A stretch of 64,000 nt of DNA. It comes from Sphingobacterium populi. Its GTDB lineage: Bacteria; Bacteroidota; Bacteroidia; Sphingobacteriales; Sphingobacteriaceae. The first letter of the stretch is position 1. Each line of letters begins with the position of its first letter. The DNA lies in assembly GCF_001586775.1 (NCBI RefSeq), contig NZ_LQXS01000001.1, positions 806,001 through 870,000 on the forward strand, given 5' to 3'. Positions 6,933 to 17,468 of this stretch are shown here, piece by piece. Made by a program: the position numbers and the translations under genes. The notes below the pieces were generated by a model that was given only the letters and a program-made list of their open reading frames with translations, was not told the origin of the DNA and ran no database searches.

Positions 6933-8846
6933 ATGATCTCGATTAATAATTTAACATTTGAAATAGGTGCAAGAGCATTGTACGACGATGCCAACTGGCA
7001 TATTAAGCCGGGTGATAAAGTCGGACTGATCGGTGCCAATGGAACCGGAAAATCTACTTTACTGAAGATAATCGTAGGCGAGTATACTCCTACCTCGGGC
7101 ACCATCTCCATGGCCAAAGATCTAAAAATCGGCTATCTCAATCAGGATTTACTTTCCTACCATTCGGAGAAGAATATTGTGCAGGTGGCAATGGAAGCCT
7201 TTGAACGCCAAAATCAGCTGCATGAGGAAATAGAAAATTTGTTACAGAAATTGGAAACTGATTATTCGGACGACATACTGAACAAATTGAGCGACAAACA
7301 AATGGAGTTCGAAGCATTGGATGGCTACAACATTGAGTTTCGTGCAAACGAGATTTTGGCCGGTCTTGGATTTTCCGAAGAAGAGCAAAAACGGCCTTTG
7401 GCGACGTTCTCCGGAGGTTGGCGCATGCGTGTTATGCTTGCTCGTATCCTACTCCAAACCCCAGACATTTTGCTTCTGGATGAGCCAACCAACCACATGG
7501 ATTTACCTTCTATCAAATGGTTAGAAAACTATCTTGGTGCGTTTGAAGGTGCTATCGTGATCGTTTCGCACGACCGATATTTCTTGGATAGAATTATCAA
7601 CAAAACGGTCGAATCGCGCAAAGGAAAGCTGACTCTGTATGCGGGCAACTATTCTTTTTATCTGGAGGAGAAGTCGCTTCGCGAAGAATTGCAGGGAAAT
7701 CAGTTCAAGAATCAGCAGGCGAAGATCAAGCAAGAAGAAAAGTTGATTGAGCGTTTCCGTTCGAAAGCATCCAAAGCTAAGATGGTGCAGTCGCGCATCA
7801 AGGCGCTGGATCGTATGGAAAAGATTTCGGACGTAGACGATGATAATCCTGAAGTAAACTTCAGCTTCAAATTTTCGAAACCTTCGGGTCGCCACGTAGT
7901 GACTTTAGAAAACATTTCGAAAAGCTATCCCAATATTGAAATCCTGCGCAATGCGGATGGATTGATCGAAAAGGGTGATAAAATCGCACTTATCGGCGCC
8001 AATGGTAAAGGTAAATCTACCCTGCTCCGCATCGTGGCCGATGATGACACCGAATTCACTGGCAGCAGTGTAAAAGGGCATAATGTGTCGCAAACCTTTT
8101 TTGCACAGCATCAGCTCGAAGCCTTACATTTAGAAAACTCCATTCTACAAGAGCTTCAAAACTTCGCTCCTAAGCACACCGAAACGGAGATCCGTTCGAT
8201 CTTGGGTTGTTTCTTGTTTACCGGCGATGATGTTTTTAAGAAAATTAAAGTCCTATCCGGAGGCGAAAAATCGCGTGTGGCTTTGGCAAAAGCATTAACG
8301 GCCGATGCCAACTTTTTGGTGCTGGATGAGCCTACCAATCACTTGGACATGGCTTCGGTGAATATTTTGATTCAGGCATTACAACAGTACGAAGGTACTT
8401 TGATCGTCGTGTCGCACGATCGATATTTCTTAGATCATGTAGCCAACAAAATCTGGTACATCGAAGATAAAGACATCAAAGAATATCCTGGCACGTATCA
8501 GGAATACGAAGTATGGAATAGTAAACGCACGTTGAAACCTGCTTCATCTGAGAAGAAAGAGGAAAAACCGAAGTCCGAAAAGAAGGTAAAGCCGGCGTTA
8601 ACAAGCGATTCGAAGGTGCAACTCCAAAAGAAAAACAAAGAATTAGCTCAGTTAGAAGCTGAGATCGCAACAGCAGAAAAAGAGGTAACTCAATTAGAAT
8701 CGGTATTAGCGCGTGAGGAGGTTTTCTCAGATGCCGAAAAACTAAAAATGGCTACCAGAGAATATAATTCTTCAAAAGCGGCTTGGGAACATTTGCAAAC
8801 AAGGTGGGAACAATTAGCTGAGGAAATTATGGAATTGGAGAGTTAG
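6933..8846 (+). CDS. ABC-F family ATPase (Uup/YbiT-like, ribosome-associated)
   Basis: 637 residues with two tandem ABC ATPase domains and no membrane segment, the ABC-F plan. Domain 1 has Walker A GANGTGKST (about 34-42), signature FSGGW and Walker B ILLLDEPTNHMD. A charged helical linker (about 230-320) follows, then domain 2 with GANGKGKST, LSGGEKSR and FLVLDEPTNHLD. A Lys/Glu-rich coiled-coil tail (about 535-637) resembles the Uup-type C-terminal domain. ABC-F proteins act on ribosomes (translation factors or antibiotic protection); nothing here indicates resistance. The open frame extends upstream into antisense pyrD, but MISINNLTFEIG is the homologous start and fits the promoter. Confidence 0.93.
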   Translation: MISINNLTFEIGARALYDDANWHIKPGDKVGLIGANGTGKSTLLKIIVGEYTPTSGTISMAKDLKIGYLNQDLLSYHSEKNIVQVAMEAFERQNQLHEEIENLLQKLETDYSDDILNKLSDKQMEFEALDGYNIEFRANEILAGLGFSEEEQKRPLATFSGGWRMRVMLARILLQTPDILLLDEPTNHMDLPSIKWLENYLGAFEGAIVIVSHDRYFLDRIINKTVESRKGKLTLYAGNYSFYLEEKSLREELQGNQFKNQQAKIKQEEKLIERFRSKASKAKMVQSRIKALDRMEKISDVDDDNPEVNFSFKFSKPSGRHVVTLENISKSYPNIEILRNADGLIEKGDKIALIGANGKGKSTLLRIVADDDTEFTGSSVKGHNVSQTFFAQHQLEALHLENSILQELQNFAPKHTETEIRSILGCFLFTGDDVFKKIKVLSGGEKSRVALAKALTADANFLVLDEPTNHLDMASVNILIQALQQYEGTLIVVSHDRYFLDHVANKIWYIEDKDIKEYPGTYQEYEVWNSKRTLKPASSEKKEEKPKSEKKVKPALTSDSKVQLQKKNKELAQLEAEIATAEKEVTQLESVLAREEVFSDAEKLKMATREYNSSKAAWEHLQTRWEQLAEEIMELES

Positions 8847-8897
8847 ATCAATCCTTATTCACTGATTATCAGTTACTATTATTGCTCTTATGTAGAT

Positions 8898-8938
8898 CAC
8901 TACGAAGCCCGATTAATCAGGTTCTTCGTAGTGTTTTT
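8898..8938 (+). terminator. rho-independent terminator after the ABC-F gene
   Basis: A 10-bp perfect stem, CACTACGAAG (8898-8907) with CTTCGTAGTG (8924-8933), followed by TTTTT. It lies 51 bp after the ABC-F stop codon. Confidence 0.8.
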
Positions 8939-9015
8939 CCAGCGCTGCAACTAAAAAAATTTCCGCCAGATCAAAAAATAAAACGTTTTCCGTAATTCGT
9001 TGTTGTAAACGTATT

Positions 9016-10056
9016 ATGGAAAAATCTGAGAAGATGGCTATCATGCGAAAAACCGCGCTGATATCATTTGTTGTTTTAATTTTTATACTGTTTGCTTCCC
9101 TGTTTGTTAAAACATTTAGCATACTGCTTTTATTATTTGGTGGACTTTTATTCTCCATTTTCTTTCAAGCAATCTCTAATCGTATTCATGGTTGGACTGG
9201 TTGGCATAAAGGAATCACTCTTACTTTAGCCTTTTTTCTGGTATTTGGATTTATCTCAGGCGTAACGTACCTCATCGGAAACACGATGGCCCAGCAGTAC
9301 GAACAGTTTAAAGAGGGCATTCCTAAGACGGTGAAAAGTGTTGAGTCATATTTGGATGACACCAGCTGGGGCGATAAAGTAAAAGACATGAGCCCGTCGA
9401 TGGAAGACAATGGAGATCAAGTGATGCAGCACGCTGGACGTTTTTTCAAATCTACATTTGGATTTTTTGGAGACCTCTACGCGGTAATCTTCTTAGGATT
9501 ATTTATCATGATCTCGCCCAAAGAGTATAAGAACGGCATTGTCACATTAGTGCCTCAACGCTACAAACCAAAAGCAGATCATATTCTAACAAAAATGGGT
9601 AGTGATCTTAAAGTTTGGCTAAAAGCTCAAATGCTAGAAATGGCCTTTGTATTTACGCTAACGGCTATTGGCGCATTGCTTCTTGGTGCTGAACTTTGGC
9701 TTATCTTGGCTATTATTGCCGGTACGCTTACTTTTATCCCAAATATTGGTCCTACATTAGCATTAATACCTGCTGCTTTGGTTGGGTTGATGGATGGGCC
9801 AGAAATGGCATTGTGGCTTGTCGGTTTATTTCTACTTGTTCAATTATTAGAGTCAGGTGTTTTCGGGCCATTTGTAAGGAAGAAAATGCTTTCTTTGCCA
9901 CCAGCATTAGTATTATTCTTTCAGCTTTTGCTGGGCAGTCTTGCTGGTGCGTGGGGTATTTTATTTGCTACACCAATTTTGGTTATACTGATCATTTTGG
10001 TTAACGAAGTATATTTGAAAGGCATGTTAGAACAAGAGCCTGAGACAGATGAATAA
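9016..10056 (+). CDS. AI-2E family transporter (PerM/TqsA-like permease)
   Basis: 346 residues with about seven or eight hydrophobic segments: a tandem pair near 14-55, one near 65-85, one near 145-165 and a C-terminal cluster from about 205 to 335. A soluble stretch between about 90 and 140 is followed by the family-typical segment SPKEYKNGIVTLVPQRY. The AI-2E family includes the E. coli quorum-signal exporter TqsA and Na+/H+ antiporter-like members, so the name does not prove signal export. The N-terminal MEKSEKMAIMRKTA is a short charged leader. Flanking hairpins on both sides suggest that it is a single-gene unit. Confidence 0.88.
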   Translation: MEKSEKMAIMRKTALISFVVLIFILFASLFVKTFSILLLLFGGLLFSIFFQAISNRIHGWTGWHKGITLTLAFFLVFGFISGVTYLIGNTMAQQYEQFKEGIPKTVKSVESYLDDTSWGDKVKDMSPSMEDNGDQVMQHAGRFFKSTFGFFGDLYAVIFLGLFIMISPKEYKNGIVTLVPQRYKPKADHILTKMGSDLKVWLKAQMLEMAFVFTLTAIGALLLGAELWLILAIIAGTLTFIPNIGPTLALIPAALVGLMDGPEMALWLVGLFLLVQLLESGVFGPFVRKKMLSLPPALVLFFQLLLGSLAGAWGILFATPILVILIILVNEVYLKGMLEQEPETDE

Positions 10057-10070
10057 ATAGTGTAGTAACA

Positions 10071-10109
10071 AATAAAGCGGCGCCGAATTGACTTCGGCGC
10101 CGCTTTATT
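10071..10109. terminator. bidirectional terminator between the AI-2E permease and leuS genes
   Basis: A perfect 17-bp stem, AATAAAGCGGCGCCGAA (10071-10087) and its complement (10093-10109), with a 5-base loop TTGAC. It sits between two convergent stop codons and is symmetric enough to serve both. Confidence 0.9.
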
Positions 10110-10124
10110 GTTGTTGTACATGAG

Positions 10125-12908
10125 TTATATTACAATGTTGATTATCTTCCCTTTAACGAAGATGATCTTACGAATAGGTTTACCATCTATATAACGTTGA
10201 ACCTCTTCATTGGCTAGCACCAAATCTTCAACTTCTTTAGCGTCCAGATCCAAGGCCAAAGGCAGATTTAATCTTGTCTTTCCATTCACAGAAACGGGAT
10301 AGGCAAACTCCGACTCTACCAAATATTCCGGATTGAATGCGGGATATGACGCGTAAGAGATTGTTCCTTTTGGCTGCCCCATCAAGCACCAGAGTTCCTC
10401 TGCAATATGTGGAGCATAAGGTTGTAGCACAATCACCAAATCCTGTAGAATTTTGATTTTGTTACATTTCAGATCCGTCAGCTCATTCACACAAATCATA
10501 AAGGCAGATACCGAGGTATTGAAGGAGAATCGTTCAATATCATCTTCCACCTTTTTGATAATTTTGTGCAAGGCTTTGTATTCCGCTTTTGTAGGCTCTT
10601 CGTTAGAGATATGAAAATTACCCTCGGCATCGTGAAACAAACGCCATAGTTTTTTAAGGAATTTATAAACGCCTTCAATACCATTTGTATTCCATGGTTT
10701 TGATTGCTCTAATGGTCCTAAGAACATTTCGTACAAGCGCAAGGTGTCTGCGCCGTATTGTTCAATAATGTCATCTGGATTCACCACATTGAACTTCGAT
10801 TTCGACATTTTCTCGACTTCGTGCCCACAATGGTATTTGCCATCTTCCAAAATAAATTCTGCATCAGCAAAATCCGGACGGAAAGCTTTGAATTTTTCTA
10901 GATCCAACACATCGTTAGATACGATATTAACATCTACGTGCAAGGCCATCGTTTGGTAATCGCCTTTCAAACCGTAAGAAACAAATTTATTTGTGCCTTT
11001 GCCTTCGGCATCCATTATGCGGTACACAAAGTTGGAGCGCCCCTGAATCATTCCCTGATTGATCAGTTTTTTGAAAGGCTCCTCTTCTCCTTGACAACCC
11101 CAATCTTTCAAAAATTTGTTCCAGAATCTTGAGTATAATAAATGGCCTGTAGCATGCTCTGAACCACCGATGTATAAATCGACAGACTTCCAGTAATCTA
11201 CTGCTTCTTTAGAGGCGAAGGTATTGGGATTTTGTGGATCCATATAACGAAACCAATACCACGATGAACCTGCCCAACCCGGCATAGTACTTAACTCGTA
11301 CATATTTTCACCTTTGTATCTCCAATCATGAGCTCGACCCAAAGGCGGTTCGCCAGTTTCTGTTGGCAGATACTTATCCACTTCTGGCAGCAATAACGGC
11401 AACTCTTCTTTATCAATCAAATAAGGCAAACCATCTTTGAAATAGATCGGAACTGGCTCGCCCCAGTAACGCTGACGACCGAAGATCGCATCGCGCATGC
11501 GGTAATTGATTTTCCCTTTACCCAATCCTAACGCTTGCAACTGATCGATTACCGCCGGAACGGCTTGTTCATACGTTAAGCCATTGATGATTTCGGAATT
11601 GATGTAACGACCGTCTTTATTCGGGTCGGCCGCTTCGCTAATGTCTTGGGAATCAGAAATCGGAATTATAGGTAAATCGAAATGCTTGGCAAATAAATAA
11701 TCGCGCTGATCACCTGATGGTACTGCCATAACGGCTCCTGTACCATATCCGGCAAGTACATAATCTGCGATCCAAATCTGTACATCCTGACCTGTAAGCG
11801 GATGCTTGGCATATGCCCCAGTGAAAACGCCCGATACGGCTTTCACATCCGACATACGATCCAGTTCAGATTTTTTGGATGTCGTTGCTATATAGTCATC
11901 TACGGCAGCACGTTGTTCATCAGTAGTCAGAGCACTGACCAATTCATGTTCAGGCGCTAAAACTACAAAACTAACACCGTAAATGGTGTCTACTCGTGTG
12001 GTAAACACTTCTATATACGTCTCTAATTGTGGCAGCGGAAAACACACCGTCGCGCCAATGGATTTACCAATCCAGTTGCGTTGCATTTCTACCAATGGTT
12101 CTGGCCAATCTACGGTATCCAAGCCGGTCAACAATCTTTCGGCGTACGCCGTGATTCGCATCGACCATTGCATCATCTTTTTCTGCTCGACAGGATATCC
12201 GCCACGCTCAGAAACGCCATTGATCACTTCATCATTGGCCAACACGGTACCCAATGCAGCACACCAATTTACGGTGCTTTCGCGAAGATAAGCCAAGCGA
12301 TATTTAAGCAGTTCTTCCAACTGTTGCTCTGGCATAAAAGCCGCCCATTCCTCCGCCGAAAATATTCTAACGTCTTCGTCACAAGCTGCATTAACACCTT
12401 TACTACCTGTTTGTTCAAACCGATTAACTAATGTATCGATTGACTCTGCCTTATCTGCATCCTTGTTGTACCAAGCGTGAAATAGCTGCATGAAGATCCA
12501 CTGTGTCCACTTATAATATGCGGGATCTGAGGTGCGTACTTCTCGAGACCAATCAAAAGAGAATCCTATATTGTCCAATTGTTCGCGGTAGCGATCGATG
12601 TTTACCTCGGTTGTGATGGCAGGATGTTGTCCAGTCTGTATCGCATACTGCTCGGCCGGCAATCCAAAAGAATCATAACCCATCGGATGAAGCACATTAA
12701 ATCCCTTCAATCTTTTAAAACGGGCAAAGATATCTGAAGCGATATATCCAAGCGGATGTCCCACGTGTAGCCCGGCTCCTGATGGATAAGGAAACATGTC
12801 TAAGACGTAATACTTAGGCTTATCGGTCGATTCGCTGGTGCGAAATGTTCCGTTTTCGGCCCAAAATTTTTGCCACCCCTTTTCAATAACTTTATGATTG
12901 TACTCCAT
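10125..12908 (-). CDS. leuS: leucyl-tRNA synthetase
   Basis: 927 residues, class I aminoacyl-tRNA synthetase that charges tRNA-Leu. The HIGH-type motif is HVGH (residues 48-51) within [14 protein letters not shown], and KMSKS (about residue 700) is in [16 protein letters not shown]. The CP1 editing domain lies between them (about 230-450), including the conserved [15 protein letters not shown]. The C-terminal anticodon and tRNA-binding part ends in [17 protein letters not shown] place the start at [16 protein letters not shown] because homologues begin here; an upstream in-frame extension of 9 codons is not supported. Monocistronic, ended by a strong hairpin. Confidence 0.97.
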   Translation of the reverse strand: MEYNHKVIEKGWQKFWAENGTFRTSESTDKPKYYVLDMFPYPSGAGLHVGHPLGYIASDIFARFKRLKGFNVLHPMGYDSFGLPAEQYAIQTGQHPAITTEVNIDRYREQLDNIGFSFDWSREVRTSDPAYYKWTQWIFMQLFHAWYNKDADKAESIDTLVNRFEQTGSKGVNAACDEDVRIFSAEEWAAFMPEQQLEELLKYRLAYLRESTVNWCAALGTVLANDEVINGVSERGGYPVEQKKMMQWSMRITAYAERLLTGLDTVDWPEPLVEMQRNWIGKSIGATVCFPLPQLETYIEVFTTRVDTIYGVSFVVLAPEHELVSALTTDEQRAAVDDYIATTSKKSELDRMSDVKAVSGVFTGAYAKHPLTGQDVQIWIADYVLAGYGTGAVMAVPSGDQRDYLFAKHFDLPIIPISDSQDISEAADPNKDGRYINSEIINGLTYEQAVPAVIDQLQALGLGKGKINYRMRDAIFGRQRYWGEPVPIYFKDGLPYLIDKEELPLLLPEVDKYLPTETGEPPLGRAHDWRYKGENMYELSTMPGWAGSSWYWFRYMDPQNPNTFASKEAVDYWKSVDLYIGGSEHATGHLLYSRFWNKFLKDWGCQGEEEPFKKLINQGMIQGRSNFVYRIMDAEGKGTNKFVSYGLKGDYQTMALHVDVNIVSNDVLDLEKFKAFRPDFADAEFILEDGKYHCGHEVEKMSKSKFNVVNPDDIIEQYGADTLRLYEMFLGPLEQSKPWNTNGIEGVYKFLKKLWRLFHDAEGNFHISNEEPTKAEYKALHKIIKKVEDDIERFSFNTSVSAFMICVNELTDLKCNKIKILQDLVIVLQPYAPHIAEELWCLMGQPKGTISYASYPAFNPEYLVESEFAYPVSVNGKTRLNLPLALDLDAKEVEDLVLANEEVQRYIDGKPIRKIIFVKGKIINIVI

Positions 12909-13078
12909 ATAATAAATGCAATGAACTTTTAACAAGTGCGAAAATAGCGATTTCTAAAGATTATTGCGACTACTTACCCAAAATGGCCGTTGAAAAGTGT
13001 TAGATTATGTTAACGCCTATTTCGATAGTCGGCAATAATGTTTACTTTCGCAGGGTATATATAAGATCGCGAGAACAT

Positions 13079-13957
13079 ATGTCAATAATTGAAGAAGGCT
13101 CATCCAGAAAAAAGACGAAATCGGTATATGTATCTACTGTTATTAGTATTGCATTGGTACTATTGATGACCGGCTTGCTGGGACTAATTATGGTTCATGC
13201 TAAAAATTTGTCTAGGTACGTTAAAGAGAATATCGTACTCAACGTGATTGTTAATGATAACGTTAACGAGGGTGATGTACTGGCTTTGCAAAAAGATTTG
13301 GATCGAAATAAACATGTTTTGCGGACTGAATACATCAGCAAGGAGCTGGCTGCCAAAAACTTGAAAGAGGATTTGGGCGAAGACTTCGTTGAATATCTTG
13401 GTCACAATCCATTGTTACCTTCCATAGACGTGTATATGAATGAAGCCTATGCCAATAATGATAGCATTCAAGCATTCATCACGCAAGTATCTCGCAATAG
13501 TCGCATCAATGAAATTGTTTATCAGGAGAATCTGATCGATATGGTGAACCAAAATATACGAGTGATCGGAATTGTCGTATTGGCTTTTGCCGCAATATTA
13601 CTTATCATCGCGGTAGCACTCATCAATAACACGATTCGCTTGGCGATCTATTCACAACGCTTTTTGATCAAGAGTATGCAACTTATCGGTGCTACCAAAG
13701 GCTTCATCCGCAGACCATACATCTTGTACGGTATTGTACATGGGCTAATTGGTTCATTAATTGCGATTTTACTCCTTTTATTGACCTTACATTTTGCTCA
13801 GCAACAAGTGCCCGAACTGGTATTTTTACGTGATTGGCTTGAATTCATTTTCATCTTTGTCGCTGTCGTGATATTAGGCATATTGATTTCTGGTGCGAGC
13901 ACTTATTTTGCTGTTACTAAATATTTAAGAGCTAAGTCTTCCAGTTTGTATCGTTAA
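13079..13957 (+). CDS. ftsX: cell-division protein FtsX-like permease
   Basis: 292 residues. Topology is FtsX-like: a cytoplasmic N-terminus (MSIIEEGSSRKKTKSVYVST), one transmembrane helix (about 20-42), a periplasmic domain (about 45-155) with the segment YISKELAAKNLKEDLGEDFVEYLGHNPLLPS, then three C-terminal helices (about 160-185, 215-245 and 255-280). With the ATPase FtsE, FtsX regulates peptidoglycan hydrolases at the division septum; ftsE is not in this window. An upstream start is possible, but MSIIEEGS matches the family and leaves room for a promoter-like TACTTTCG at 13043-13050. It heads a rightward operon with DUF3098, uppP, truB and ribF. Confidence 0.93.
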   Translation: MSIIEEGSSRKKTKSVYVSTVISIALVLLMTGLLGLIMVHAKNLSRYVKENIVLNVIVNDNVNEGDVLALQKDLDRNKHVLRTEYISKELAAKNLKEDLGEDFVEYLGHNPLLPSIDVYMNEAYANNDSIQAFITQVSRNSRINEIVYQENLIDMVNQNIRVIGIVVLAFAAILLIIAVALINNTIRLAIYSQRFLIKSMQLIGATKGFIRRPYILYGIVHGLIGSLIAILLLLLTLHFAQQQVPELVFLRDWLEFIFIFVAVVILGILISGASTYFAVTKYLRAKSSSLYR

Positions 13958-13993
13958 TCTTCATAGTTATTCCGCTTAAAAATAATCTGAAAT

Positions 13994-14248
13994 ATGGCTC
14001 AAGTAAAAAAACAATCGACTACAAAGGTAAGTTCCGCTAGCAAAGCTACTTTCGTATTCAAGAAGCAAAACTACCAATTGTTTGTTTTGAGTATCTTGGT
14101 CGTTGCAATAGGTTTTATTCTGATGATTGGTAAGGAAGATCTATATAGTTTTACCAAAATTACTTTAGCACCATTCGTAGTAGTATTGGGTTTTGCTTTA
14201 GGTTTTGTTGCCATCTTATATAAGCCAAAACCCACTAAATCCAATTAA
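13994..14248 (+). CDS. DUF3098 small membrane protein
   Basis: 84 residues: a Lys/Ser/Thr-rich cytoplasmic N-terminus (about 1-28), then two hydrophobic helices (about 30-50 and 58-76) separated by [10 protein letters not shown], ending in KPKPTKSN. The length and its place between ftsX and uppP fit DUF3098, a family of unknown function that I associate with this same gene order in Bacteroidota. It starts 36 bp after ftsX and ends 5 bp before uppP. The linkage to division and envelope genes hints at an envelope role, but nothing more can be claimed. Confidence 0.82.
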   Translation: MAQVKKQSTTKVSSASKATFVFKKQNYQLFVLSILVVAIGFILMIGKEDLYSFTKITLAPFVVVLGFALGFVAILYKPKPTKSN

Positions 14249-14253
14249 GGATA

Positions 14254-15048
14254 ATGACCTATTTAGAAGTAATTATCTTGGCCATTATTGAGGGCCTTAC
14301 AGAATTTTTACCCGTATCGTCTACCGGCCACATGATTATCGCAACGGCATTCATGGGCATCGAACCTACTCCATTTGTCAAGCTATTTACCATTATTATT
14401 CAGCTAGGTACAATTCTATCTGTATTGGTGTTGTATTGGAAACGATTCTTTAAATCATTTGACTTCTACTTTAAATTGGTGGTAGCGGGTGTCCCCGCTT
14501 CTATTCTGGGTTTGTTACTCAGTGATTTTATCGACGATCTGCTGGAAAGTCCATTTATGGTAGCGATCATGTTAGTGATCGGTGGCGTAATCTTGCTATT
14601 TGTAGATAAATGGTTTAATAAACCACGCACAGACGATTCGGATGAGATTTCTTACAAGCAAGCTTTTATTATTGGTTGTTATCAATGTTTGGCGTTGATC
14701 CCCGGTACATCGCGTTCAGCAAGTACAATCGTAGGAGGCATGACACAAAAGCTAACGCGTAAGGCGGCTGCAGAATTCTCTTTTTTCCTAGCGATTCCCA
14801 TGATGCTTGGTGCATCTATTGTCAAGTTATATAAGTTTCTGAAAAATGGGCATGTCTTCACTTCAGATGAGATCAATTTACTGATTATTGGAAATGTTGT
14901 TGGCTTTATTGTGGCCATTATTGCGATCAAGAGCTTTATTGGAATCCTTACTAAATATGGTTTCAAAGCCTTTGGCTGGTATCGAATCGCTATTGGAACC
15001 ATCATCATTATCTTAATGGCGGGTGGTTATAGCCTTCAGATCTTATAA
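14254..15048 (+). CDS. uppP: undecaprenyl-diphosphatase (BacA/UppP)
   Basis: 264 residues, an integral membrane enzyme that dephosphorylates undecaprenyl pyrophosphate to recycle the lipid carrier for peptidoglycan and polysaccharide synthesis. The signature [14 protein letters not shown] (residues 13-26) and the second motif [14 protein letters not shown] are intact, with hydrophobic helices throughout. It starts 5 bp after DUF3098 and ends 4 bp before truB, so translation is tightly coupled. High expression of this family can raise bacitracin tolerance (family knowledge). Confidence 0.96.
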   Translation: MTYLEVIILAIIEGLTEFLPVSSTGHMIIATAFMGIEPTPFVKLFTIIIQLGTILSVLVLYWKRFFKSFDFYFKLVVAGVPASILGLLLSDFIDDLLESPFMVAIMLVIGGVILLFVDKWFNKPRTDDSDEISYKQAFIIGCYQCLALIPGTSRSASTIVGGMTQKLTRKAAAEFSFFLAIPMMLGASIVKLYKFLKNGHVFTSDEINLLIIGNVVGFIVAIIAIKSFIGILTKYGFKAFGWYRIAIGTIIIILMAGGYSLQIL

Positions 15049-15052
15049 AAAT

Positions 15053-15763
15053 ATGACGGAATTGATGACGGAGGAGAAAAAACAATTTCATTTTGCCGAA
15101 GGCCAACTTTTACTGGTGAATAAGCCTTACGAATGGACAAGTTTTGACGTAGTGGGTAAACTGCGCAATACCATGAAACCACTTAAAATAAAAGTGGGGC
15201 ATGCTGGCACTCTAGATCCTTTGGCGACCGGATTACTGATTATTTGTACGGGCAAAATGACCAAGCAAATCGACAGTTTTCAGGCAGAAGATAAGGAATA
15301 CACTGGTATTATTACTTTAGGTGCTACTACACCAACCTTTGATTTAGAAAGTGATATCGATCAAACATTCGACATCAGTACTATTACGGAAGAAGCTATT
15401 CAACATACTGCTGCATCATTCGTTGGTGAACAGGAACAATATCCGCCTGCGCACTCTGCCATTAAGGTCGATGGCGAACGCGTGTATGAAAAGGCACGTC
15501 GTGGTGAGACCGTCATATTAAAGCCAAGACAGATCACTGTGCATAGCTTTGACATCGAGAAGATTGAGATGCCTAATATCCATTTCAGAATTAAATGTAC
15601 GAAAGGTACCTACATACGATCTATTGCGAATGACTTCGGTCAGCGACTTAAAAATGGAAGCCATCTGTCTGCTTTGTGCCGAACAAAAAGCGGTGATTTT
15701 CGTTTAGAAGATGCTTGGAATCTCCAAGATTTAATAGAAGCCATAAAATTGGACAAACAGTAA
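15053..15763 (+). CDS. truB: tRNA pseudouridine(55) synthase
   Basis: 236 residues if translation starts at MTELMTEEKK (15053); a second in-frame ATG lies 12 bp later. The catalytic motif GHAGTLDPLATG (residues 49-60) holds the nucleophile Asp55. Later TruB blocks are present: PPAHSAIKVDGERVYEKARRG and CTKGTYIRSIANDFG. The enzyme converts U55 of tRNA to pseudouridine in the T-loop. The protein lacks a long C-terminal PUA domain, as is common in short bacterial forms. It follows uppP by 4 bp and precedes ribF by 46 bp. Confidence 0.95.
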   Translation: MTELMTEEKKQFHFAEGQLLLVNKPYEWTSFDVVGKLRNTMKPLKIKVGHAGTLDPLATGLLIICTGKMTKQIDSFQAEDKEYTGIITLGATTPTFDLESDIDQTFDISTITEEAIQHTAASFVGEQEQYPPAHSAIKVDGERVYEKARRGETVILKPRQITVHSFDIEKIEMPNIHFRIKCTKGTYIRSIANDFGQRLKNGSHLSALCRTKSGDFRLEDAWNLQDLIEAIKLDKQ

Positions 15764-15809
15764 TCAAGTACGTCTATTAGCGTAACGTATTAATTTAAAA
15801 AGTTCCACC

Positions 15810-16796
15810 GTGAAAATCTATAGAAGTTTAGATGAATTCGAACGATTGCCTAATGCCGTCGTAACCATTGGTACTTTTGACGGGGTGCACGTTGGACACC
15901 AACGCATTCTGAGCAAACTGATTGAAACTGCACGGCATACAGGTGGAGAAACTGTTTTGCTTACCTTCTTTCCGCACCCACGATTGATTATCAATCCGGA
16001 TGATGATAGTCTGCGGCTCATCAATGACATCGAAGAAAAAACACATCGCTTGGCATTAGCGGGTATCGATCATCTGATCATCACTCCTTTTACGAGAGAT
16101 TTTTCGATACAGACTCCTGAAGAATACATTTCTAATGTATTGGTTAATAAGATTGGCTGTAAGTCCATTATCATCGGTTACGATCATCATTTTGGAAAAG
16201 ACCGTGCCGGAAATATTCAAGAACTGATGAAATACAGCAGTATATTTGATTTTCAAGTAAGCGAAATTCCGAAGCAAGATATCGATGATGTAGGTGTTTC
16301 GTCGACGCGCATCCGCGAATCCCTGATTAAGGGAGATATCGCGACTGCCAATAAATACCTAGATTATCCTTTTGAGTTGACCGGCACAGTCGTTAAAGGC
16401 GATCAAATTGGTCGTACTATTGGATTTCCGACAGCTAATCTCAATGTACACGAAAGCCACAAGCTCATTCCAGCCTATGGCATCTATGCTGTTGAAGTCG
16501 AGATCTATCCGCGTGTTCCTTCTATAGAATCGGGGCCGTATATCTCGCCGCAGCCAGAGCGTATTGCTAAGGGTATGTGCTACATCGGTACAAGACCTAC
16601 GATCGACGATATGAGTCGCAAAATCGAAGTAAATCTATTAGATTTCAAAGATGATTTGTACAAAAAAACACTTCGTGTAAGATTTGTACACTTTATCCGA
16701 CACGATCAATGGTTTGAAAGTCTGGAAGAACTACAAACTCAGATTCAGCACGACGAAGAAAGCGTACGATCTTATTTTGAGGAGCATTCCAACTAA
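15810..16796 (+). CDS. ribF: bifunctional riboflavin kinase / FAD synthetase
   Basis: 328 residues. The N-terminal FAD synthetase (nucleotidyltransferase) domain has GTFDGVHVGHQ (residues 21-31) and the later SSTRIRESL. The C-terminal riboflavin kinase domain (about 185-315) has GDQIGRTIGFPTANL and ends in VRFVHFIRHDQWFESLEEL. It makes FMN and FAD from riboflavin. The window's flavoenzymes (PyrD, Mqo, TrxB, the ACAD-like protein) depend on it. It is the last gene of the ftsX operon, and its stop is one base away from the convergent neighbour's stop. Confidence 0.96.
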   Translation: MKIYRSLDEFERLPNAVVTIGTFDGVHVGHQRILSKLIETARHTGGETVLLTFFPHPRLIINPDDDSLRLINDIEEKTHRLALAGIDHLIITPFTRDFSIQTPEEYISNVLVNKIGCKSIIIGYDHHFGKDRAGNIQELMKYSSIFDFQVSEIPKQDIDDVGVSSTRIRESLIKGDIATANKYLDYPFELTGTVVKGDQIGRTIGFPTANLNVHESHKLIPAYGIYAVEVEIYPRVPSIESGPYISPQPERIAKGMCYIGTRPTIDDMSRKIEVNLLDFKDDLYKKTLRVRFVHFIRHDQWFESLEELQTQIQHDEESVRSYFEEHSN

Positions 16797-16797
16797 C

Positions 16798-17328
16798 TTA
16801 ATAACGCCATCCCAATTTTTGAAATACTTTGGACCATAGCCAGATTGGCCCAATAGTAATAAGACGAATAAATGATACAGGCTTTTTACTTGGCTGCTCT
16901 TTCTGGTAATGCGAATACAGGGTGACTAGGCCGATAAGCGCTAACGCCGCAAATACCATCCAGGCCGGCAAACCATGATCTCGTTCTATATATTCTAGTT
17001 GTACGATTAGGAAACTCATCCCACCGATGGTGAATAGCATCGCGTATGACAAAGTTGCCGCGAGTTTCAGGTAGATATAAATCACAATAGCGATAAAGAA
17101 AGAGCCCCAATTGAGAAATGTATGTGCTTCCATGCGTTCCAAAAATGCCAATCGTGGAAAAGGAATCATCCAGACCAATCCCATCACGCCAAAGAAAATC
17201 AAGAATACTCCCAACGCATAGATCGCCTTCGGGCGAAGTAAACTTTGATCCATCTGATGGAAATAAGCATCTACTGGTCTATCAAATTGAAGTGCTGTCG
17301 TCTTTGGGTTTGCTTTTTTGTTTGCCAT
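16798..17328 (-). CDS. uncharacterised four-helix membrane protein
   Basis: 176 residues of unknown family. A basic N-terminal tail (MANKKANPKTTAL) is followed by hydrophobic stretches at about 38-57, 70-88, 92-108 and 122-140, then a cytoplasmic-looking C-terminus (SHYQKEQPSKKPVSFIRL) and a final amphipathic segment, IGPIWLWSKVFQKLGWRY. No catalytic motif is seen. The stop codons of this gene and ribF are one base apart, so they are convergent. A TATCTTTG box about 20 bp before its ATG supports expression from its own promoter. Confidence 0.75.
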   Translation of the reverse strand: MANKKANPKTTALQFDRPVDAYFHQMDQSLLRPKAIYALGVFLIFFGVMGLVWMIPFPRLAFLERMEAHTFLNWGSFFIAIVIYIYLKLAATLSYAMLFTIGGMSFLIVQLEYIERDHGLPAWMVFAALALIGLVTLYSHYQKEQPSKKPVSFIRLITIGPIWLWSKVFQKLGWRY

Positions 17329-17348
17329 CTTATCTGTTAAACTTCGCG

Positions 17349-17356
17349 CAAAGATA
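17349..17356 (-). promoter_or_regulatory. minus-7 element (TATCTTTG) of the four-helix membrane protein gene
   Basis: Exact TAnnTTTG match on the minus strand, 20 bp upstream of the ATG at 17328. Confidence 0.5.
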
Positions 17357-17468
17357 CAAAATGATTAGTGATTCTAACCTAGCGTACCACAGCACTGGTT
17401 TTAATAAAATAGTCCGAAGCACCGCTCGTTATTGCTTCGATTTTCTTAATTTAGCATAGCGGGGTGTT

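Noticed and set aside
9016..10056. Reading the AI-2E family protein as evidence of autoinducer-2 quorum sensing
   Set aside because: No luxS or lsr genes are present and the family includes unrelated exchangers.
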